From Eubacterium limosum (GTDB lineage: Bacteria > Bacillota > Clostridia > Eubacteriales > Eubacteriaceae): a DNA stretch of 21,398 nt. Shown one piece after another: positions 1-7,835 of the stretch (the stretch's first letter is position 1; every line of letters starts with the position of its first letter). Location of the stretch: the NCBI GenBank assembly GCA_959020865.1, contig CAUEUD010000037.1:1-21398 (forward strand). Reading direction: 5' to 3'. A program made the translations under genes and the position numbers. The notes beneath the pieces are model-generated. The model saw only the letters and a program-made list of their open reading frames with translations, was not told where the DNA came from and made no database searches.

Positions 1-35
1 AGTGGCTTTGGATTATTTCTTTCAATACTATTCAT
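1..35 (-). CDS. N-terminal fragment of a possible GntR-family regulator (cut by window edge)
   Basis: Only the first 11 codons and part of a twelfth are inside the window; they read MNSIERNNPKPL and begin at an ATG at 35-33. A strong CAGGAGG ribosome binding site lies 7-8 bases upstream, and a promoter precedes it. The NPKPL string near the N-terminus is typical of GntR/HutC regulators, where a similar segment leads into the winged helix. That match is short, so the family call is inference. It would fit the HutC-like operator found at the head of the neighbouring operon. The gene is certain only as a start with good translation signals. Confidence 0.5.
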   Translation of the reverse strand, partial: MNSIERNNPKP

Positions 36-64
36 CTTTAATCCTCCTGAAAGTGTGTGTCTAT

Positions 65-94
65 ATCATACCATAATCTTAAACGCTTTTTCAA
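65..94 (-). promoter_or_regulatory. Promoter of the left-edge gene
   Basis: On the minus strand a TTGAAA box (89-94) and a TATGAT box (65-70) are separated by 18 bases, and lie upstream of the GGAGG and ATG of the truncated gene. No clear terminator is seen between this promoter and the end of the dehydrogenase gene at 158, so read-through from the big operon is possible. Confidence 0.5.
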
Positions 95-157
95 TATCGT
101 AAACCACTTTGTTATAACGCAAACTTTCTTATGGCTTCAATTTAAACCGGAACGGCC

Positions 158-1522
158 TTAGAATTCCAGTTTTTTTATTATTTTACTCGCAACATCTTCC
201 ATAATGCCAAGGGCCTCGGCCATCCACAGTGCATTGTAACGCCCGCTGCGCGTTTCCTTTGCAAAGTACAGGCTCTTCACCAGCTCATCCTCGTCAATCT
301 GTAACTGTTTTGGGTGCCATGGGCCGCCCACTTTCTTTAATTTTTCAATAAGAGCTTCAGAGGTGGGCATTGCCTCAAACCGTTTGGCCAGGGCTTCATG
401 ATGCTTGATAATCTTTTCTATTTCGTTTTGTCTCTCTGCTTTGTCAAAGGAGTGGTTTTCTGTCTGCAATTCCAGAATGCTTTCTGCGCCATCACCATAA
501 ACCGCCCGGATTTCCTTCTCCCACTCAGTTCTGTCCCAGGTTTTTTCGACGGCCTTTTCAACATCGAAGCGCTCGAAATCAACCGCCATAATTTCTTCCC
601 AAATCATGGTGTTGATCACAGCCCCAACGCCGACCTCCTGGCCATGCATTGATTGAGGAACGCCTTTTTCATCCTGACATTTTATCCAGAAATGGTTCAG
701 CTGGTGCTCAGCGCCGGAGCCGCAGGGGGATGAATCATACCACGCCATTGCCACCGCGCTTTTATACAATGCGTCTGTTAATTTTTCAATGGCTTTTTTC
801 TCTCCTGGCACAATGCCCTCTATTGTCTCATCCGCGGTTCCCTCGGCAATACACTCGCCCATCATTGCCTCTACCCGGTCACAATAATAAATATCCTTGA
901 TCAGTTTTCCTGCATACCAGTCCATACCTGCGCTTATTTTAGAGATCACCTCGCCCACACCGGCGGCGTTCATAACGCTCGGCGCTTTTGCAATGATATC
1001 GGAATCGGCCAGAATCAAGCTGGGATAATTGAGATAATATGTCACCTGAAGCCCATCGACAATGATAATGGACATGTTTGTAAAAAAGCCGTCCATCGTC
1101 ATGGCCGACGGAATCGAAACACATTCTATATTCAGGCGTGTTGCCACATAACGGACGACATCCGTGACTGTTCCGCCCCCCAAGGATACGATATAATCAG
1201 CGTCAAAAGGCGTATTGCAGATAACATCTCCAACGGTGTACTCATCTGGGCGGATACGGCCTTTGAGCACATAGCATTCAATCTCAAGCCCCTGCTCCTG
1301 CCAGTCTGCATAGATCTCTCTGCCAATGGACTCAAAAATCACCTCATCTGTTACGAGTATTCCTTTTTTACCAAGCGCAAGCGCTTTGACATAATAAGGC
1401 AGTTTTCTGGATGCACCCGAAGCAATCACAACCTCTCCAATCGGCATCTTATGATGCCTCCCACATTCACAGTCAAAATCATGCCTTTCATAAATATTAA
1501 AACCGCTTTTTTGCATATCCAT
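158..1522 (-). CDS. Glycerol-1-phosphate dehydrogenase-like (AraM/EgsA family) oxidoreductase
   Basis: This 454-residue protein belongs to the iron-containing/glycerol-dehydrogenase superfamily, in the sn-glycerol-1-phosphate dehydrogenase branch. That branch reduces or oxidises a polyol or keto-sugar phosphate with NAD(P)(H). Visible signs are the nucleotide-binding GGGTVTD (115-121), the PSAMTMDGF segment (138-146), the metal-site segment GVGEVISK (188-195), EHQLNHFW with a candidate metal His (273), and MHGQEVGVG with another (293). The usual Asp of the G-x-G-D metal motif is Glu here (191), which is unusual. An in-frame TTG lies four codons upstream, but the GGAGG would then be inside the gene, so I take the ATG at 1522, five bases after GGAGG. 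It is the last gene of the large operon. The substrate is unknown; the family call is firm. Confidence 0.85.
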   Translation of the reverse strand: MDMQKSGFNIYERHDFDCECGRHHKMPIGEVVIASGASRKLPYYVKALALGKKGILVTDEVIFESIGREIYADWQEQGLEIECYVLKGRIRPDEYTVGDVICNTPFDADYIVSLGGGTVTDVVRYVATRLNIECVSIPSAMTMDGFFTNMSIIIVDGLQVTYYLNYPSLILADSDIIAKAPSVMNAAGVGEVISKISAGMDWYAGKLIKDIYYCDRVEAMMGECIAEGTADETIEGIVPGEKKAIEKLTDALYKSAVAMAWYDSSPCGSGAEHQLNHFWIKCQDEKGVPQSMHGQEVGVGAVINTMIWEEIMAVDFERFDVEKAVEKTWDRTEWEKEIRAVYGDGAESILELQTENHSFDKAERQNEIEKIIKHHEALAKRFEAMPTSEALIEKLKKVGGPWHPKQLQIDEDELVKSLYFAKETRSGRYNALWMAEALGIMEDVASKIIKKLEF

Positions 1523-1541
1523 TTTTTCCTCCAAAGTAAAA

Positions 1542-1568
1542 TACTGGCCAGTAGTAACCTGGCCAGTA
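1542..1568 (-). promoter_or_regulatory. Perfect 10-bp hairpin between kinase and dehydrogenase genes
   Basis: TACTGGCCAG (1542-1551) and CTGGCCAGTA (1559-1568) are perfect inverted repeats with a seven-base loop. On the minus strand the stem is followed by TTTTAC and then the GGAGG of the dehydrogenase gene. It could be a weak attenuator, an RNA-processing or stability stem, or a protein site. I cannot tell these apart. Confidence 0.6.
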
Positions 1569-1584
1569 CGTATATGTTTTTTTA

Positions 1585-3105
1585 TTAGAATATACGGTTG
1601 TCCAAGGCGTTATAAACGTTGATAAAACGCTGATAAGCTTTATCATAAGCTGCAAATTTTTCCGGATTAGGTTCAAAAACTTCAGTTAGCTTAACCGCTT
1701 TTTCAGCTGCATCCCGGCAGTTTTCATAAGCGTCCACACCAATACCAGCATAAAGAGCCGCCCCTAGACAGCCTGTTTCACCTGCACTCAGCAGCTGGAT
1801 CGGCAGTTTGAAAATGTCGGCCAGCATCTGACACCACATTGGAGATTTTGCGGCGCCGCCTGTCAATCGAATCGAGTTAATTTTAATTCCAGCTTCCAGT
1901 TCGGCGTTAATAATATCATATACCTCAAAGCTGATGCCCTCCATTACCGCTCTTGCCATATCGGCTTTTTTCGTTCCAAGAGACATTCCGATAAAAACAC
2001 CGCGTGCCTTATCATTGATTTTAGAGCCTGACGCCCCCTGCAGGTATGGTAAGAAAGTTATGCCATTTGCTCCTGGCGGTACGTCTGCGATCTGTGCATT
2101 GATGAGCTCATAAGGATCTGTTTTTACCAGCTCAGCCGAGAATTTTTCAATGTCACAGAAGGTATCACGATACCAGCGGTAGCTTGAAGCGGACGTATTT
2201 GAAAAGGCCTCGATGGTATAATTGCCAACCCCATGATTCCCTTTAACGACCAGTCTTCCCTTTGGATCACGAATCGGTTCATCACTCACGATAAAGCATG
2301 AGCCGAAGGTACCCATTACCACAACTGCTGTTCCGTCATCCACACCGCCTGAACCGAAGGTATTACAGTTCTGGTCATGCGCGCCAACACAAATCGGTGT
2401 TCCCTCAGCCAGACCAGTCAATTCAGCAATATCTTTTGGAATATGTCCAACGACTTTTCCCGGTTCGTCTACCAGTTCAGCTCTTTTTTCCAGCGAAATT
2501 CCCAACATATCATGCATACGCTTCGACCAGCATTTATTGTTGATATCCATCATACCCTCGCGGCTTGCAGATGAAAAGTCTGTATAATATCCGTCTGCGC
2601 CGAGCTGCTTAAGAAAATAGTCCTGATGCGTGGAGAACATAGCTGTTTTATTCCAGTTTTCCGGCTCATGATGTTTAAGCCATACCAGCTTCGCAATACT
2701 AAAGCACATTCCCAGCGGATCGCCGGTCAGCTGATAATATTCTTCTCTTGGAATCTGATCCGTAATCCATTTTATTTCTTCCTCGCTGCCCCGGAGATCC
2801 TGCCAGCCTACAAACGGCCGGATCAGTTCGCCTTCTTCATCTAAAAGACCGATAACAGACCCCTGGGAAGAAAGCCCCACAGCTATGATATCCTTTGGAT
2901 CTACCTGCGCCTTACGGATGGCTTCTTTACAGGTTTTAAACAATGCCGGCGTCATGTCCTCCGGAATTTGTTCTACCCAGCCTTCATGCGGGTAATAACA
3001 TGGGTATTCACGGTAATCACTCCCGATAAGGTTTCCTTCAAGGTCAAAAACGCATACTTTACAGCCGGTCGTCCCGGCATCCATACCAACTAAATATTTT
3101 CCCAT
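1585..3105 (-). CDS. FGGY-family carbohydrate kinase (xylulokinase-like)
   Basis: This 506-residue protein phosphorylates a sugar or polyol with ATP. The N-terminal ATPase-fold motif DAGTTGCKV (9-17), WQDLR (101-105), the catalytic-base region GAHDQNCNTFGSG with Asp244, and the C-terminal LTGGAAKSP motif all match FGGY kinases, and the length is normal. The xylulokinase segment SGQMHG is replaced by SSQGSV (79-84), so the Met-His pair that contacts xylulose is missing and D-xylulose is an unlikely substrate. A GAGGAG site lies 6-7 bases before the ATG. It sits 62 bases upstream of the dehydrogenase and 87 bases downstream of the fourth aldolase gene, and presumably works in the same pathway. 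LsrK-like and apulose or erythrulose kinases are alternatives. Confidence 0.88.
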   Translation of the reverse strand: MGKYLVGMDAGTTGCKVCVFDLEGNLIGSDYREYPCYYPHEGWVEQIPEDMTPALFKTCKEAIRKAQVDPKDIIAVGLSSQGSVIGLLDEEGELIRPFVGWQDLRGSEEEIKWITDQIPREEYYQLTGDPLGMCFSIAKLVWLKHHEPENWNKTAMFSTHQDYFLKQLGADGYYTDFSSASREGMMDINNKCWSKRMHDMLGISLEKRAELVDEPGKVVGHIPKDIAELTGLAEGTPICVGAHDQNCNTFGSGGVDDGTAVVVMGTFGSCFIVSDEPIRDPKGRLVVKGNHGVGNYTIEAFSNTSASSYRWYRDTFCDIEKFSAELVKTDPYELINAQIADVPPGANGITFLPYLQGASGSKINDKARGVFIGMSLGTKKADMARAVMEGISFEVYDIINAELEAGIKINSIRLTGGAAKSPMWCQMLADIFKLPIQLLSAGETGCLGAALYAGIGVDAYENCRDAAEKAVKLTEVFEPNPEKFAAYDKAYQRFINVYNALDNRIF

Positions 3106-3149
3106 TTTATTTCTCCTCTATAAACTTAGTTTTTAATATTAAATCTCTG

Positions 3150-3171
3150 ATCAAAGTCCCCCAACTCTGAT
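3150..3171 (-). promoter_or_regulatory. 8-bp hairpin in the aldolase-kinase gap
   Basis: ATCAAAGT (3150-3157) pairs with ACTCTGAT (3164-3171) with one G-U wobble on the minus strand, closing a UGGGGG loop. It lies in the longest gap within the operon (87 bases) and has no U-run, so it is not an intrinsic terminator. It may be a processing or stability element. Confidence 0.3.
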
Positions 3172-3192
3172 TTTTGGCAGTATGTTTTTGTT

Positions 3193-3912
3193 TTATCCCT
3201 GGTATGCGGGAATTAATCCAATTTTCCGTAAATCGTCAACACCATCTAAAATTTCCTTGCCGCCCTGAGTTCCGATCAATTCTGCTCCGGCTAAAATAAA
3301 AGCAAACGCATTCTGCGGACGCGGCGCCTTAACCCCGGCAACCTTTACCTTCGTGTCAGAACCTTCCAGGGCTTCCACCATCAGGATAACGTCTGAGACA
3401 CTTGGTCCTGCATATTGCCCTGTTGAGGTCTTAACCCAGTCGATGCCCGCTTCAGCCACCAGTTTGGTAGCGGTTACAATTTCTTCTTTGGTTAACATAC
3501 AGGTTTCAATGATCATTTTAGTCATTGCCGGGCCCGCTGCTTTTTTATAGTCCTTGAATTCCTGCAAAACCTTGTCGTACTTACCTTCTTTAAAATCGCC
3601 AACATTCATACAGTTATCCAGAACAGTTGCACCCATGCGGACGGCTTCTTCTGCTTCAAAGCATTTTACAGCGCTGCTCTGCTGACCAAAAGGAAAACCA
3701 ATTCCCGCACCGACCAGCAGATCTGTCCCCTTTAGCTCTTCTGCAACGACCGGCGTCCAGTAAGAGGATGAAAAACAGAAGGCCTTGCAGTTGTACTCAA
3801 TAGCGGTCCTGCACCCCTTGCGAATATCTTCCTCTGTTGAGTCTTTGCCCAAAACAGAAAAATCAATCAGCTTTCCCATGTCATGTTTCGTCATTTTCGA
3901 TAAATCAACCAT
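3193..3912 (-). CDS. DeoC-like class I aldolase, paralog 1 (kinase-proximal)
   Basis: This 239-residue protein is in the deoxyribose-phosphate aldolase (DERA/DeoC) family, TIM-barrel enzymes that make or break a C-C bond through a lysine Schiff base. The Schiff-base lysine is Lys161 in VKTSTGQ, the second lysine is Lys190 in KVKVAG, and the catalytic Asp is Asp99 in VLDNCMN. The DERA phosphate-binding GG-x-R segment is replaced by GVKAPRPQNA (193-202), and the GTSS segment by GTQGG (214-218). The substrate head group is therefore likely not that of deoxyribose 5-phosphate. It is the most divergent at GTQGG, where its paralogs have GTR. It is closest to paralog 2, sharing AIEYN and KAFCFSSS. 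An AAAGGAG site precedes the ATG. The family call is firm; the substrate is unknown. Confidence 0.85.
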   Translation of the reverse strand: MVDLSKMTKHDMGKLIDFSVLGKDSTEEDIRKGCRTAIEYNCKAFCFSSSYWTPVVAEELKGTDLLVGAGIGFPFGQQSSAVKCFEAEEAVRMGATVLDNCMNVGDFKEGKYDKVLQEFKDYKKAAGPAMTKMIIETCMLTKEEIVTATKLVAEAGIDWVKTSTGQYAGPSVSDVILMVEALEGSDTKVKVAGVKAPRPQNAFAFILAGAELIGTQGGKEILDGVDDLRKIGLIPAYQG

Positions 3913-3946
3913 TTTTTACTCCTTTATTTTGTTATTATTTAAAAAT

Positions 3947-4666
3947 TTATCCTTCATATTTTGGAACAACGCCAATTTCGCGCATCATATCTAAAGAATC
4001 AATGATCTGCGGCGCCTGGCGGGTACCAATCAATTCTGCTCCGCCCATCAAGAAACAGTAAGCGTTTTGTGCTCTCGGAAATTTAACACCGGATACTTTT
4101 ACCTTTGTATCACTTCCTTCCAAAGTCTTAGCCATAATGCGCACCTGCTCCATCGTCGGCCCTTCCCACTGTCCTGTTGATGATTTAGCCCAGTCCAAGC
4201 CTGCTTCTGCAATTAGCTCACAGCCAATACGAATTTCTTCATCTGTCAGCATACATACTTCCAGAATCATTTTTGTGATCGCCGGGCCTGCTGCTTTTTT
4301 ATAATCTTTAAATTCCTGGAGAATCTGGTCGTATTTTTTATCTTTCATCAGGCCAACGTTCATGACATTATCCAATACCGTTGCTCCCATTCTTACAGCT
4401 TCTTCTGTTTCAAAGCATTTAACTGCGCTGGTCTGCTGCCCAAACGGAAATCCAATCCCTGCTCCAACCAAAATATCGGTTCCTTTTAGTTCTTCTGCAA
4501 CCACCGATGACCAAATTGAAGAAGAGAAGCAGAAGGCTTTTACATTGTATTCAATGGCTGTTTTACACTCTTCGCGGATAATCGCTTCGGTTGTGTCTTT
4601 TGGGCCAATGAAATAGTCAAAACATTTACCAACATCTTTTTTTGTCATTTTTGAAAAATCAATCAT
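3947..4666 (-). CDS. DeoC-like class I aldolase, paralog 2
   Basis: This 239-residue DeoC-family protein aligns without gaps to its three neighbours. Asp99, the Schiff-base Lys161 (AKSSTGQ) and Lys190 (KVKVSG) are all kept, so it should be catalytically competent. The segment after Lys190 is GVKFPRAQNA, and GTRQA replaces the DERA phosphate-site serines, as elsewhere in this group. It differs from the others at the barrel entrance, with DYFIGPKDTT (17-26) and IWSSVV in place of YWTPVV (51-56), which suggests a different substrate range. It has an AGGAG site and lies 34 bases upstream of paralog 1. The pair looks like one recent duplication. Confidence 0.85.
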   Translation of the reverse strand: MIDFSKMTKKDVGKCFDYFIGPKDTTEAIIREECKTAIEYNVKAFCFSSSIWSSVVAEELKGTDILVGAGIGFPFGQQTSAVKCFETEEAVRMGATVLDNVMNVGLMKDKKYDQILQEFKDYKKAAGPAITKMILEVCMLTDEEIRIGCELIAEAGLDWAKSSTGQWEGPTMEQVRIMAKTLEGSDTKVKVSGVKFPRAQNAYCFLMGGAELIGTRQAPQIIDSLDMMREIGVVPKYEG

Positions 4667-4721
4667 TTTTTACTCCTTATCCTGTTTATCCTTTAATTTA
4701 TATCCTGGCTTAGCAGCTGTC

Positions 4722-5441
4722 TTATCCTTCATAAGGCGGCAGTAACCCAATTTCCCGCATCTGATCCATCGAATCAATAATTTCCGGCGCAGACCGTGTT
4801 CCAATCAGCTCTGCCCCTGCCATAATAAAGGCCCATGCATTCTGAGGTCTTGGAAACTTAACGCCAGAAACCTTCAGCTTAACATTGGAATCCGCGATTG
4901 TTTCTTTCATAATCAAAACCTGCTCCATCGTCGGCCCCTCAAACTGTCCTGTCGCTGATTTTGCATAATCAAGGCCAACTTCCTTGATCAGCTCGCATCC
5001 AGCCTTTATCTCATCATCTGTGAGAAACGCAACGTCTAGAATTCCTTTTGTCATACGTCCCTGAGCCGCATTTTTAAAATCAACAAGCTCCTGTTTGACA
5101 ACATCATATTTTTTGTCTTTTAAAGCCCCTATGTTGATGACCATATCCAGGCATGTACAGCCTGCTTTCACAGCCAGTTCTGTTTCCATGGCTTTTACAG
5201 CCGAGGGCTGTGAACCGAACGGAAAGCTGATCCCTGTCGCAATGTTAACGTCCGTATCTCCTAATTCTTCTACCACAATGGGCGTCCAATAAGGTGAAGA
5301 TGAATAAAAAGCCGCGCAGTTGTAAGCCTTTGCCTCACGGCACCCATTACGGATGGCTTCTTCATCGGTATCTTTGGGCAGAATGGCATAATCAAAGAGC
5401 TTTCCGGCATCCCACTTGGTTAACTTTTTTAAATCGATCAT
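4722..5441 (-). CDS. DeoC-like class I aldolase, paralog 3
   Basis: This 239-residue DeoC-family protein keeps Asp99 (CLDMVINIG), Lys161 and Lys190. The Schiff-base motif reads AKSATGQ, so the Thr/Ser after the lysine is changed to Ala relative to the canonical KTSTG. GVKFPRPQNA and GTRSA replace the DERA phosphate-site segments. Its closest relative in the window is paralog 4, with shared AKAYNCAAFYS, SPYWTP and IGALKDK stretches. An AGGAG site lies 7-8 bases before the ATG. It lies 55 bases upstream of paralog 2 in the same operon. Its function is presumably aldol cleavage or formation on a sugar phosphate or related acid. Confidence 0.85.
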   Translation of the reverse strand: MIDLKKLTKWDAGKLFDYAILPKDTDEEAIRNGCREAKAYNCAAFYSSSPYWTPIVVEELGDTDVNIATGISFPFGSQPSAVKAMETELAVKAGCTCLDMVINIGALKDKKYDVVKQELVDFKNAAQGRMTKGILDVAFLTDDEIKAGCELIKEVGLDYAKSATGQFEGPTMEQVLIMKETIADSNVKLKVSGVKFPRPQNAWAFIMAGAELIGTRSAPEIIDSMDQMREIGLLPPYEG

Positions 5442-5477
5442 TTTTTTCTCCTGGTATAATCTGTTGAATCCACTGCT

Positions 5478-6197
5478 TTACTTTTGAAGCGGTGGTACAA
5501 TGCCAATCTCACGCATCTGATCTAAGGCGTCTATAATCGCCACAGCTGCACGGGTCCCAATTAAATCTGCTCCTGCGAGTAAAAACGCGTAGGCATTCTG
5601 AGGTCTCGGAAATTTAACACCGGCAACCTTCAGCTTAATATCGGTATCCTTCAATGTTTTTTTCATGAGTAAAAACTGATCCATCGACGGCCCTTCAAAC
5701 TGTCCTGTTGAGGTTTTCGCATAGTCAATCCCTGCTTCTGCAATTAAATTACAGCCCGCAATAATTTCATCGTCCGTTAAAAAGTTAACGTCCATGATGC
5801 ATTTCGTCAGGTTGCCTTCAGCTGCTTTTACAAAAGCGTCCAGCCCTGCCTTTACTTCCTTGTAATTCTTGTCTTTCAGCGCGCCGATATTCATAACCAT
5901 GTCCAGCGCTGTACACCCGAGTCGGACAGCCTCCTCGGTCTCGAGTCCCTTCATTTTTACAGTTGACGCGCCAAAGGGAAAATCCAAGCCTGTGGCGATA
6001 TGGATGTCTGTTCCTTCAAGCTCTTCCTTTACCACAGGTGTCCAATAAGGTGATGCTGAATAAAACGCCGCGCAGTTATATGCCTTTGCTTCCTGGCAGC
6101 CTTTGCGAATATCCGCTTCTGTTGTGTCCTTGGGCAGTACCGAATGGTCAAAACACTTTCCTAATGACCACTTATCCATTTTTGATAAATCAACCAT
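5478..6197 (-). CDS. DeoC-like class I aldolase, paralog 4 (first transcribed)
   Basis: This is the first transcribed of the four 239-residue DeoC-like proteins and the closest to ordinary DERA at its N-terminus (DHSVLPKDTTEADI, 17-30, against the usual DHTLLKPDATEEDI). Asp99 (ALDMVMNIG), the Schiff-base Lys161 (AKTSTGQ) and Lys190 (KLKVAG) are present. GVKFPRPQNA and GTRAA replace the phosphate-binding GG and SS of DERA. The stretch GASTVKMKG (76-84) differs from the QxSAVK of its siblings. A CAGGAGG site precedes the ATG, and the phosphatase gene ends 24 bases upstream. A 2-deoxyribose-5-phosphate aldolase role cannot be excluded for this copy. Confidence 0.86.
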   Translation of the reverse strand: MVDLSKMDKWSLGKCFDHSVLPKDTTEADIRKGCQEAKAYNCAAFYSASPYWTPVVKEELEGTDIHIATGLDFPFGASTVKMKGLETEEAVRLGCTALDMVMNIGALKDKNYKEVKAGLDAFVKAAEGNLTKCIMDVNFLTDDEIIAGCNLIAEAGIDYAKTSTGQFEGPSMDQFLLMKKTLKDTDIKLKVAGVKFPRPQNAYAFLLAGADLIGTRAAVAIIDALDQMREIGIVPPLQK

Positions 6198-6221
6198 CGT
6201 TTCCTCCTGTATTCTCTTTTT

Positions 6222-6878
6222 TTAAGGGAGCAGTTCCTTTATTTCACTTATTGTATCCACTATATAGGCCGGTCCCAGATCCTTCAGCACTTCACTGCTG
6301 CCGTATCCATAGGTTACCGCACACACATCCACACCTGCGTTGTGGCCTGTCATAAAATCTGTTTTTGTGTCCCCCACCAGCACTGCCTGTTCTGGCTGCA
6401 TCTGGTAATGCGCCAATATTTTTTGAATACATTCCGGGTGGGGTTTTGGGTTTTCAACATCATCTGCGGTTACCAGATAGTCAAAATACTGGTCAAACGC
6501 CAGAGCTTTCATAATTTTTTCTGTAGCGCTTCTGATTTTATAGGTCGCCAAAGCCATTGGCCTGCCTATTTTCTGGTAATGCTCCAATACTTCCTTAACG
6601 CCGGGATACAGGCTGGTGTACACGGCACAGTTTTCTTCGTAATATTTTTTAAACAGCGGCAAAATCTCACTGTCGATTAACGCTTCTTTATCTTCTCCAA
6701 GACTCTTTAGCAGAACATTGCGTGCTCCGCCGCCAATACAGTTCCGTATAAAAGTGTCTGATTTTGGCTCAAATCCATATTTCTTAATAATATACTTAAC
6801 GGTTGCCACAATATCCGCTGCAGAATCTACCAGCGTCCCATCCAGATCAAAAATAATCAAATCATAATGTTTTCCCAT
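6222..6878 (-). CDS. HAD-family phosphatase, phosphoglycolate phosphatase-like
   Basis: This 218-residue haloacid-dehalogenase hydrolase removes phosphate from a small phosphorylated metabolite in the cytoplasm. Motif I is FDLDGTLVDS with the nucleophile Asp11 and acid/base Asp13. Motif III is the lysine in ENPKPHPE, and motif IV is VGDTKTD. A helical cap follows motif I, as in Gph and the beta-phosphoglucomutase group. In this operon it may dephosphorylate a two- or three-carbon aldol product, such as phosphoglycolate or a glycolaldehyde-type phosphate, or clear a dead-end intermediate; that is inference. The gene begins 7 bases after the PHP gene ends and uses a weak AGGTG site, so the two may be translationally coupled. 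Confidence 0.82.
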   Translation of the reverse strand: MGKHYDLIIFDLDGTLVDSAADIVATVKYIIKKYGFEPKSDTFIRNCIGGGARNVLLKSLGEDKEALIDSEILPLFKKYYEENCAVYTSLYPGVKEVLEHYQKIGRPMALATYKIRSATEKIMKALAFDQYFDYLVTADDVENPKPHPECIQKILAHYQMQPEQAVLVGDTKTDFMTGHNAGVDVCAVTYGYGSSEVLKDLGPAYIVDTISEIKELLP

Positions 6879-6885
6879 TTTTCAC

Positions 6886-7824
6886 CTACAGTCTGGACAA
6901 CAGCTCATTGCTGTGAAAATACTCTGGCGTAATGCCGCATTCGCCAATATTCCGGACTTTTTTGCTGGACTTCTTATAATCTGCATGGTAGTCTGAGCCT
7001 CCGGAAATAATCGCAACCCTGTCAGTGTAGTCTCTGCGCACCTGTTCTATGATTTCTTCCTTTGTCAGCGAGCCATTATAGGTTGTCTTGTCATAGGTGT
7101 AAGAGGCCTCAATGCCGTCCAGCCCGCCCTTGATCAGGCGGTCAATATATTCAGCTCTTGAACACTCCAGGGCTTTTGTTTTAACCCTCTCGTCAATAAG
7201 ATAGGGGTGCGCCAAAATAACGATTCCTCCCGCACGGTGTACAATATCAATAATGGTCAGGGGGTCTGGCTTTTCACGTTTCACACTGTATTCCGGCGTG
7301 TTGCGGATCATCAGCTTGGCGTCACTCCAGGTTTCGGTATAGCCTTTCTCTGCCATGAGGTTAAAGATGATTTTCTTCTGCACATCTTCCGGCTTTCTCG
7401 GGATATCATTGTAATTGAGCACTTCCTCCCAGCTGATGGGAAAGCCTTTCTCTGTCAGCAGTTCGGTCAGCCTTCTGTAGGAATCAATTTTACTCTGAAC
7501 AATGATCCGGTTCATGGCCAAAATTTCAGGGCTTGAGTAATCACATCCAAAGGCTACCAGATGCACATCCTCTACCTCTGTTTCACAGGAAAACTCAATT
7601 CCCTTTAAAACCTTCATGCCTTTCTTCTGGGCATAGCGCTCCACATCGACCATGAGCCCGCCCACCTCAATCTTCTCCGGCGGCAGCACATCATGGTCTG
7701 TGATGGCTACGACCTTCATCCCCAGCGCTGCCGCGGTATCCAGAAATTCCTTTGGGGTATCGTTTCCGTCTGAGCGGGTTGTGTGGCTGTGCAGATCACA
7801 GAGATAATTTGGTTTGTAATCCAT
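6886..7824 (-). CDS. PHP-domain phosphoesterase
   Basis: This 312-residue protein of the PHP (polymerase and histidinol phosphatase) family uses metal ions to cleave phosphate esters. The metal ligands are visible as DLHSHTTRSDG (Asp10, His12, His14, Asp19), ITDHD (41-45), GIEFS with Glu77, ILAHPY in the middle and GGSDYHADYK near the C-terminus. Its layout resembles the TrpH/YciV group, which includes nucleotide bisphosphatases and RNase AM-like enzymes, and there is no polymerase domain. Its place in a sugar-phosphate operon suggests a phosphatase on a pathway intermediate, alongside the HAD enzyme. A GGAAGTGAG site precedes the ATG, and it lies 11 bases after the class II aldolase gene. 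Confidence 0.82.
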   Translation of the reverse strand: MDYKPNYLCDLHSHTTRSDGNDTPKEFLDTAAALGMKVVAITDHDVLPPEKIEVGGLMVDVERYAQKKGMKVLKGIEFSCETEVEDVHLVAFGCDYSSPEILAMNRIIVQSKIDSYRRLTELLTEKGFPISWEEVLNYNDIPRKPEDVQKKIIFNLMAEKGYTETWSDAKLMIRNTPEYSVKREKPDPLTIIDIVHRAGGIVILAHPYLIDERVKTKALECSRAEYIDRLIKGGLDGIEASYTYDKTTYNGSLTKEEIIEQVRRDYTDRVAIISGGSDYHADYKKSSKKVRNIGECGITPEYFHSNELLSRL

Positions 7825-7835
7825 ATGCTCACTTC

